DNA from: Tribonema minus | Taxonomy: Eukaryota; Sar; Xanthophyceae; Tribonematales; Tribonemataceae | DNA: 64,000 bases | Assembly (NCBI GenBank): GCA_017506865.1 | Contig: JAFCMP010000111.1 | Span: 1-64,000, forward strand | Direction: 5' to 3' | In this document: positions 56,001-64,000 of the stretch, piece after piece | Layout of the letters: each line of letters starts with the position of its first letter | Position numbering within the stretch: position 1 is the stretch's first letter | Program-made: the position numbers and the translations under genes | Notes under the pieces: model-generated | The model's input: only the letters and a program-made list of their open reading frames with translations | The model's database searches: none | What the model was told of the DNA's origin: nothing

Positions 56001-57065
56001 GGCATTACCATGTACACCATGTCCTTTACCACGACGCACATTACAGTGCTGCATTGAAATGAGAGCAGCGTGCCTGTACGCGCACATACTGTGTGCCGCA
56101 CGAACAATGTGCACACCCAGACTTACAATGCTAGTGCCACGCAAGCGACCTTGCAGAGGTTGCAGAAGTAATTGCTGTTGTGCATACATACTCTCGTCTC
56201 ATACCTGGTAGTGCAGGTACTCATTGTCGTGATTGAGCAGCAGCGCCGGGTTGTCCTTGTCCTGTATGAAGCGCTGGACAGTGTCCCTGGTGAAAAACTC
56301 GCCATCGGGTTCCTTGATGCGCCACTTCAACTTGCCGTAGATCTGCCCCGGCGAGGGGTTAACAAAATAGTGCACCTGGCAGTCAAAAATGTCGAAGATG
56401 GGGTTGAGCCCCGCGCTGATGTACCACTGGCCTTGGAATATGCTAGTGTCAAATGACTTGACGAGCGCCTCTTGGGGAGGGACCGGGTAGGAGTTGTCGT
56501 CCTGCTTCTGCGGCACGCACCGCTTTCGGCTGACGGCGCAGGCGTTGAACTTGGCCACAGTCTCGTTCTCGAAATAGTCGCCGCACTTGATCTGACAGGC
56601 CGTCTCGTCAGCCTTGCCGGCGCACGTCTGTATGCAAGCGAGGTTGGCGATGCACTTGGGGTTCAACAGGCAGGCCCCCAGCTCCTTCTTGCAGTTGTTG
56701 AGCACGCAGACGCCGATCTCCTTGCCCTCATTCGCGGCCACCTGGGGCATGTCGCCAGCGACTGCCGGCATGGTGATCCCCAAGCTGCTAGCAACCAGCA
56801 CTGCTGCTGCGAAAGCTCCTCCCAGCGCCCTGTTCCTAAATGCTCCTAATCCATCCTGCTTGGCCGACATGCAAGATATTGCACCTGCACGCTGCACCCG
56901 CCCACCCGCTGACCATTGCGCAGGCTGCCTAGGTAGTTGCAAAGATCTGCATACCGTCGATGGTCCAAGAAGGGCCTGGCGTGTGCGGAATGCGAATCCA
57001 TGTGCGTCAGGCAGGCTGCACAACACCAGGATGCCCAGGCCACACGAGCACCTGATGGCCCGCAT
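53074..57065 (-). CDS. VDE: Violaxanthin de-epoxidase (plant type), 4 exons, 488 aa
   Basis: Exons 57065-56205, 55509-55177, 54062-53901 and 53184-53074 join in phase 0 throughout. Residues 1-about 110 form a bipartite transit peptide: a basic chloroplast part, then a hydrophobic core AAAVLVASSLGI and PAVAGD, a lumenal cleavage-type site. The cysteine-rich domain follows with ten cysteines (GVCVLNNCKKELGAC, CIQTCAGKADETACQIKCGD, FNACAVSRKRCVPQ). The lipocalin domain has FQGQWYISAGLNP and FDCQVHYF and continues in exon 2 with DDWYIL and YYRGQNDAWTGYGG. The C terminus is Glu-rich and helical. In the acidified lumen VDE uses ascorbate to convert violaxanthin to zeaxanthin for photoprotection. 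Stop TAA at 53,076-53,074 is embedded in a TGTAA. Chlamydomonas lacks this plant-type enzyme, which argues against a close relative. Confidence 0.95.
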
Positions 57066-58641
57066 CGCGCTTGTGTGCTCCTGCCACCAAGTTTGCCCGG
57101 TTGCAACGAGACTGGGCGCTTTGCACTAGCGCATCATGCCCATCTTGGCCCTGTGAAAAACACAAACACGACTTCGCATCAGATGCTCGATGATGCTCAG
57201 AAATCATCGGAATTTAAATCGCATGGAGACGCCAAGAGCACTGTACATTTGAGCATGTGCACAGACTTGCAGAGATCGTATCGAGCATCCAGCTTTTCAA
57301 GCTCCTCATACTGTCGTATCCGCCACTGCTCAGCACTTGGATCAGCTACAGGCGAGTATTGAAGATTCGACTTCCCTCGGGGCCTTTGGACTCACTTGCA
57401 TGCATTTATTTTCAAATGAAAATAACTTGTCACATGCAAGCACCACCACAATGCTCGCGCCCGCGCCGCCGCTGCCGCCACTGCCACTGCCGCACCACCG
57501 CCGACCCCCCCCCGCCCTCTAACACAACCGAGCTCATGACTTTATGCTTTTGCACTGCGCGACCAAAGGCTTGCCCCCGCCCCCCCCCCCCCCGCCCTAG
57601 TTAGGTGCCGTAACGTTTTGCAAAGTAAGTGTCAGAGCAAATCATTGACACACACCTAGAATGTGCTGCAGGAGTGCAAAGACAACTTTGAAGAATCATG
57701 AATCAACCGCGGTCCAACCCGAAACTTGAGATGCACAATTAAACACCTTCACTCTCTGCGCTAGCACCTGCATGCCATTTGACGCTTGACATACTGCAAA
57801 TTTGAGAAATGACAGCACCAAGTGATGCAGCAGCAGCAGATACCTGGGCCCTTGCTCAGAGGAAACGCAAGGGCAACACAATTACATGCACAGTTAGTTT
57901 AATGGCTGAACTATCTGGTTTGAAATTATCAGCTGACCCCTACTTGGTCGAGTGGATATAAATGCGTTGCCTGTAGGGCAGCAAAACACATGTTCTGGCA
58001 TGCAGATCAAGAAGATGAAGAATGTATACTTGAGGCATGCTGCATGGCAATTGACCAACTGTCAGCACATTCCTGGTCTGAGCCTGACAACACTACATGC
58101 CACAAGAACCGGTACTCGGATACTTAAGCGAGGTGCCAGCCAGCCTAAATAAAAGCATTGTGGGTGTCCCTCGCGTCGTTTGCGTTGGTATTGTCAAGCG
58201 TGCTGTAAGCGGCAACAGGCAATCGCATACCCCATTTACAACACAGAGCCAACCTCCCATGAAGCAATGCGGGCATCATTAGCAGCTACGCGCATCATCA
58301 CAACACCAGCACCAGCTGATTTGCTGCCTTATACCTTGTACCACAAAAGACACTGTTGCTGTGACTGCGCGAGGACGCATACTCTTACGCACCAGCACAG
58401 CACACTGCTTGTTGCAGTGACAAGCAAACAGTGGCACAGATACGACATGCAATATACTAGAAAATGCGCCTTGCTGGCGCAGGCGGGGCTCCAATCTATA
58501 TAAACTTGTATTAGCAGAGCTGCGCAGGGAGCAAATGGGAACGCCTGTGTGCTGAGGTGCATTGCCAACGATCCATGTGGATGCCATGACAGCATAGCAT
58601 GGTGCAGTGCAGGTACCCTCAATGCATCATGCCCCCCCCCA
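57066..58641. other. Intergenic region upstream of VDE, with poly-C tract
   Basis: This holds the VDE promoter (right side of its ATG at 57,065) and the 3' flank of the PP2A-B56 gene; both genes are transcribed leftward. A run of 14 C lies at 57,580-57,593, with other C-rich runs nearby (57.46-57.52 kb). No TATA box or gene is evident. Confidence 0.4.
57580..57593. repeat. Homopolymer run of 14 C
   Basis: An uninterrupted C run flanked by further C-rich sequence. It lies about 0.5 kb upstream of the VDE start codon and could form a G-rich structure on the other strand. Confidence 0.8.
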
Positions 58642-61600
58642 TTATCGCTTAGACCTGGCTGTTGCTGCCTGCTCCTCCAGCACAGTCCACCGTTTCTCTG
58701 CATCAGCTGCCTTGGCCTTGCGCTCCTCCTGTGCAGTCGCGTTTGGCAGTTACAAGCATTGGCGGTTACAAAAACACAACAGTCCAGGCTGCGCTTGGAA
58801 GCACATCAAATGATACAAAACTTGCGGCAACATTTGTGCTACCGCCGACATAAGCATCAGCAACTACTGTGTGTCTTTGACACTGGCTGCCTGTGACAGC
58901 GATGTTTGTTTGCTTTATGCCAGTATGCAAGCGCAGCAATCACAACCTGCAAGAAGCCGTCCAGGCGTGATGCAAGGGCGTAGTACAGCGCATGCTGCAT
59001 CAATGAGGATGCATCACATTCTCCTTGACAATGATAGTGAGCATGCATACGACTATGCTATATATATTTGTGCGTCCAGCGTGGTAATCATGCAATGCTC
59101 ATATTGATGCCGCAAGGTGCAATGAGTAGGCATGAAGCAAGCTTCACCTCCACTGCGCCAACATCTGAGTGCACAGACCCTGAGCACCTTCATGTATCAT
59201 GAGACGCACTCACTCATACGTCATTACACATACTTCCAGGTGAAGGTGCGCCTCTCATGCATACATACCCCCCACACAGCACGCACCTCTGCCTTGATAT
59301 GCTCACTGAGCACCCTGTCAAAGAGGTGCAGATCAAACTCCATGTACATCTTGAGCACGTTCTGCGCCAGCCCTTCCACCGTTGTGTTCCAGTGTCCCAG
59401 GGAGTGCCGGTAGAGGGGCCCGTATATGACCGGGAGGATGGTGGTGGTGTGCGCCCGTGAGAAGCAGCCCTTGCTCACCAGGTGGTCGTTGTTCCACAAG
59501 AACAGCGTCCGCTCTGCCACCTGCATTGGGATGCGGTGAAGCCTCATGTGACATTGGCATGTATGCATGTACGTGTGCCGCAGAAGCTATCACGTGGTGC
59601 TCAACATAGTGCTGAGGCAGCACATGGATCAAGTGCATCTGCATGGCTTGCTGCTTGCAAAGCAACGTGCAATGGTCTGTGCGTCACATGGCTGTGTCGG
59701 CCATGCTGACAGTGCACCTTCAGTGCCATCTGAAGTCTAGCCTCACAAAATGTAGGAGAATGCTGAGCACCTCAAATGGCACCAAGGGATCAAGCTCCTT
59801 GTTGTATGATGCTCAGACAAGGCTCGCACATTGCCTGGTGAGCAACTGCAACACCAACACTTATATCTGGTGCTGCTTGAAACTCCATGGCCTATTGATT
59901 GCTCTGCTCCTGTAAGCATAGACTATGCAGTTGAACACCTGAAAGGTAAAAGCGCGCATGATTGAAGTTGAAGTTGCTCCTGCATCATTGCAGTAACTGT
60001 CACCAACAGAATGCGAGTCTAGATGTTCGATTTCTGCATTTGCTCGCCTTTCCACTAGGAGGACTGCGTGCGATGGCGAGGTTGGCCAGTGTCATACTTC
60101 TACTGATTTTGAAGTTACATCATACTTCTACTGAAGTTGAAGTTACATCCTCACCATGAGAAAAGGTTGGCAAATATCACACGACCCCTTCAGACTTATC
60201 TAACAGCGCTGAGTTGCACCTTGTATGTGCAACTCGTCACTGTATATCTGCATTGCCCGTGATAGCGGCTGAGCCCGGCTTACATACAAGCCTGTGTGCT
60301 CATCAGGCCGTAGTCAATGCCGTCAGTCCAACGCTGTTGGTGCTACACCACAAGGGACTGTGGCCATCTAGACTTTCCACCCAAAACACTAGTGATCAGC
60401 CATGGTACGTACGTGTGTATGCCCTGAAGAATGAGCCATCACACTGCATCATAGCTCAGCTCACGGAAGCACATCACTCAAGCCTGTGAGAGAGATGTAG
60501 TGGTGTGCCGCCATTGAGCAGCACTGGCTGGTGAAAATTGCACCATGAGTACATCAAACCTGATGAGTCTCCGCCAGAGTACACAATGCGTAAGCAACAA
60601 CACAGTTGCAACATGGGCCACCACAGCGGGCCACCAAAGCGGGTTCAGAACGCTTTAGACTTCTTCAGTATACCAAAGTATACGAAAGCATGCATGTCAT
60701 GAGGGCAACGCTTGGCGCTTACCTGAAAGTGCTGGCTGCCAAGGCACTGCGCCAGCAGCGCAAACAAGGGCCCCTGCACCTGCTGCAGCTGCTCATCCAT
60801 CAGCAGTTCCAGTATATCCTCCAGCTCATTCAAGAACAGCACCTGAACCATAGGCATATGAGAATGTGCCCAAACACTCCACAGGTCAGTTTGCGTGGCA
60901 GATACATGTACAGTTGAGCAGGTATGTGCCAACGCCAGCATAAACCAAACCTCAACAATCAGAAGTTGAGCTTCCAAAAACACCAAGTAAGGCAAGGGCT
61001 CAAGTGCAGCATTCGTTGTGTTACCGCGTGTATGACATATGTGTGGCATGGGCACCCCCGTGCCAATACAACATGTGCACCATTCACCTGCATTGAGTTC
61101 AGGCGAGGCAGACAGCCAACTTCACAAATGCAATATACCTAACATGCACCACTTCAACACAGCCACTTGAAGTTCACGCAGACGTAAGCTGAAGCTCAAC
61201 AGCTCGCCAACCGTCGCACAACGCGTGCCTCCTCCTTGCCTGCCTGACAATGATGACCATCACAGAACATGCATATCTGCAAGGGGCACAAGCACCCTGT
61301 GCTTGCAAACGCACAGATCACAGGGGCCGCACGAAGCGAAAGTGCAGCAGTGATATTATCCTGCGCTGCAGGTGAAGTGCGCACAAATTCTCCTCACTCA
61401 TCTCGTCATTGCTTCACTGTAGGACCCACAACAGGCACTCCCGACAAAAGTGGGTGGCTCATGTAGGGGTCATGCATGTTGTGCGCTGCCCCCGACCCGT
61501 CCAAACCTTCCACTGCCCTGCTGCCCATGCCTCTCTGGTCTATACGGCCACCGCCAACGAGCACCGCCTACTGATGCTAGTTGTCAGACACATGCTTCAT

Positions 61601-63389
61601 GCGCGTGCGACCCACCTGTTTAGCGCTGCATGACCACGGCCAGAACCGGATGAGCCCCCTGAGCACCGGCACCACCGTGTCGGGGTCCTTCTCCACGTAC
61701 TGCACGATGCAGTAGCTCAGCTGCTGGTGGTACACGTGCACGTTTTTGGGCTTGTGCAGCGGTATGAGCGCGCGCTGCAGGAAGGAGAGGTGCTCCTTCT
61801 TGAGCGGTATCGCAAAGCCGTTGATGATGCTGCCCAGGATCTCCAGCAGCTCGCCCACGCCGTTGTGGCGCTCGGTTTCGTATACGAAGCGGTAGAAGAC
61901 GTTGCCGATCGTCTTGCGGATGAAGCTGCGGTGGTTCATGAACTTGCCGTAGATGCGGTGCAAAATGGTCTTGAGGTAGTCCCGCTCGCGCGGGTCCTCA
62001 GAGTCAAAAAGCTCAATCAGCTGGTAGCAGAAGCGCTGCAGTGGGGAGGCGCAGCAACATAGAGGGCAGGGGACGAGCATGATCTGCAGGTGAAGCCTGG
62101 CTGCTTCCTGACAGTGCAAACTGAAGGTGTTGAGAAACACCGCAGGCCAATCGCACAGCCACATACAGCTTGAGGCCAACCGCCGGTGAGTTAAAGGCTT
62201 GAAGCCGACCTCCCTCCCTCTACAAGCACTCGACAGTTACCCCGTCCCACACCATCATCGCACAGAGCTTGACCGTTAGGGTATGTGAGTCATGCAGTGA
62301 GCCAGGTGCTGCCTGCTGACGGTCTGCGCGGTCTGGTGATCCCCCACCCCTGCCCTGACAACCAAACCCTTGCATCCCCGCCCGCGCTCCCGCTGAGACA
62401 CACACCAGCTCTCCGCAAACACACAGACAAGCGCGCGCGCGGCGCATACACGTACCTGGTCGATATGCTTCTTTGCCACCTTTGCGTTGACCTCCGTGCT
62501 CACCACAAACCGCAAGAAAAACTCATAGACGAGCTGCAGGTGGGGCCAGCTGGGCTCGAGCCTTGGTTCGTCCTCGTCCGGATCAAAGTCTGCGGTGTGC
62601 GGTGGCAACGCGCGGCACACGCTGTGCGCGCAGCAAAGGGGCAAGGGGACATCGCCACATCATCAGCACACACCTGCTGCAGGTGCCGCCGATCGCGCAT
62701 CAGCATGCACTGGTCTGCAGGCACCGCATGGTGCTTGAACGCGTGGCACTGGAGGCCAGCTGCAAGTGCCCGTGTAGCACGTGCCCCCTGTCCGCGCATA
62801 GCGTACGAGCACGTAATACCACGTTGCGAGAAGCCATCAGCTCCGCGCATCAACCTCACTGACTGCACATGCCCTCTCCACACGAGCCAATTGATCGGCG
62901 GTGCCTGACTTGCATACATAGAAACACCCGTGACGATAGAGCAAATCTAATCAGGTGCTGTTCAACGGAACAAACGGCGCCGATGATTGCATCACACAGA
63001 CAACAACATACCTCAAGGTGTCAGAGGTATACCAACCCTGAGGCAACTGTCAAAGTGCTCTAGTGGGTCGCTGAGCACTGCGCAGTCGGCACCAACACTC
63101 ACCTTGCAGTAACCATGCCCATGATGTCCGGGTACATGGCCTCTGTGAACATTTTCTCGCCTGCCTGCGTATTAACAAAGTCCAGCAGCTCCATCAAAGT
63201 CTGGCGCTTCAAATCCTTCCCTCGTTGGTCGCTGGCTGGGTCGTCGAAGTGGAAAACAACGCTACAGAGCTGCAGCTTTTGTTGAAACAGGGCCTCCCGC
63301 TTCTGGGGATTCACGTCCTTCAGCAGAGGCAGCTCCCGCACCGCGTTCGCCATGCTGTACTCGGGTCCCGTCTCACGAGGCTGCACCAT
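58642..63389 (-). CDS. Protein phosphatase 2A B56 (B') regulatory subunit, 6 exons, 437 aa
   Basis: Exons 63389-63103, 62621-62456, 62035-61616, 60842-60723, 59520-59287 and 58728-58642 join in frame to a TAA stop. The conserved B56 core is continuous: [119 protein letters not shown], and LFLWNNDHL in the last third; [12 protein letters not shown] is near the end. B56 subunits are HEAT-like solenoids that direct the PP2A core enzyme to substrates with LxxIxE motifs, in cytosol and nucleus. The ATG at 63,389 leaves only about 20 residues before the conserved core; an additional upstream leader exon is possible because an acceptor-like CTCTGCAG lies just before it. The length is slightly short for the family (450-600). 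Confidence 0.93.
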
Positions 63390-63847
63390 ATACGACTACG
63401 CACCTGCAGAGCGAGTGCAGTTACGAATCAGAGCTATCAGAGGCTGCAGCGGTTGCTAGAGCTCTGGCCTGGTAGAAATCAGTCACGTGCAGAGCAAAGC
63501 ACTTGCCTAGGTCGATGGCTTGCCTGCTCTAGAGGCTGCCTCCAACTCCAAACTGCTCGAGGAGCGGCCTGGGCGCAAGAGGCGGTGGGCTCTCACTGCA
63601 CCGTTCCCATCCTGAGATCGTTCAGCCTGCGCGGCCTGCACTGCTGACCTGCAGGCTCGCTCGAGCAACCCACGAGGTGCGCCCTTTGCCTGAGAACTCA
63701 AGCCTTAGCGCACAAGTCTTTTTTTTCATACCCTAAGAGTAGGGTTGTTTTTTTGACCAAGGCTTGAAGTTCCTCGCGAGCGTGAGAGAAAGAGAGGGTG
63801 TGTGCGCGAGTGCGGAGAGGTTCCGCCACCGCGTCAGGCCAGCGGCG
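63390..63847. promoter_or_regulatory. Region between PP2A-B56 and a right-edge gene
   Basis: It contains the promoter or 5' leader of the PP2A-B56 gene (minus) and perhaps the promoter of the plus-strand frame at 63,848. Two T-rich runs occur at about 63,719-63,726 and 63,747-63,753. I see no supported exon. Confidence 0.35.
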
Positions 63848-64000
63848 ATGCTGCTGCGCGTCTCGCGCATTGGCAGGCGGACGGTACTGCGAGGACAAGT
63901 ACAGCAGCCTCAGGCAATTGCAACTGCAAGATGTGCTGCACTCAACTCAGGGCATCGCTGCCTGTGTAGTGCCCACTGGCGCAAGTCTGGCCCGACAACA
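63848..64000 (+). CDS. Possible 5' end of a gene with organelle presequence, cut by right edge
   Basis: From ATG 63,848 the frame stays open for 51 codons to the window end. It begins MLLRVSRIGRRTVLRGQVQQ, a basic, hydroxylated and acid-free stretch typical of mitochondrial presequences. Transcription would diverge from the PP2A-B56 gene, 459 bp away. The mature protein is outside the window, so no function can be given, and the call rests on start position and composition alone. Confidence 0.4.
   Translation, partial: MLLRVSRIGRRTVLRGQVQQPQAIATARCAALNSGHRCLCSAHWRKSGPTT

Noticed and set aside
1-64000. tRNA genes, rRNA, CRISPR arrays
   Set aside because: Scanning by eye for B-box-like GGTTCGAATCC, rRNA signatures and regularly spaced direct repeats with unique spacers found none; the Helitron intron repeats are irregular and not CRISPR-like.

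Overview
This is a eukaryotic nuclear window, most likely from a green alga. All host genes are split by GT-AG (twice GC-AG) introns. Several 3' ends carry TGTAA, the usual chlorophyte polyadenylation signal. The genes include a plant-type violaxanthin de-epoxidase with a bipartite thylakoid-lumen transit peptide, a DDM1-type remodeller and a PHD-containing SCC2. A plant-type VDE is absent from Chlamydomonas, so a trebouxiophyte-like alga is my guess; genus and species are inference. No tRNA, rRNA, CRISPR or prokaryotic operon was seen.

Layout. 1-204: a possible gene fragment running off the left edge (minus). 993-13,074 (minus): a large Helitron (rolling-circle transposon). It has an N-terminal exon, a 2.67-kb intron packed with direct and inverted repeats, then one long reading frame with zinc fingers, an OTU-protease-like domain, the HUH replication initiator and a PIF1-type helicase. 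The frame is broken twice: an in-frame TGA at 5168-5170 and a -1 shift near 4.06-4.35 kb. A TATA box lies upstream at 13,355. 13,422-13,754 (minus): a LINE-like fragment. 14,248-14,626 (plus): the last exon of an unidentified gene whose 5' part is missing. 14.6-18.0 kb: gene-poor, with a cluster of strong hairpins (16.5-16.8 kb) and a family of about 100-bp repeats.

18,004-26,143 (minus): DDM1/HELLS-type SNF2 remodeller, 18 exons, 798 aa. 26,380-about 30,767 (minus): SFI1-like centrin-binding repeat protein. 31,221-34,222 (plus): SEC22 R-SNARE, 5 exons. 35,288-36,022 (minus): thioredoxin-fold protein, divergent from SCC2. 36,369-51,791 (plus): SCC2/NIPBL cohesin loader, 17 exons, 1749 aa, with an N-terminal Tudor-like domain and a PHD finger. 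One of its introns carries a 774-bp inverted-repeat transposon inserted in the splice donor; another has its donor in a triplicated repeat. 53,074-57,065 (minus): violaxanthin de-epoxidase, 4 exons. 58,642-63,389 (minus): PP2A B56 regulatory subunit, 6 exons. 63,848-64,000 (plus): possible start of a gene with a mitochondrial-type presequence, cut by the right edge.

The exon models of DDM1, SEC22, SCC2, VDE and PP2A-B56 were built by hand from splice sites. Each sums to an intact frame of the length expected for its family. The host genes are housekeeping genes (chromatin, cohesin, secretion, photoprotection, phosphatase) with no operon-like link. The unusual biology lies in the mobile elements and their effect on splicing.
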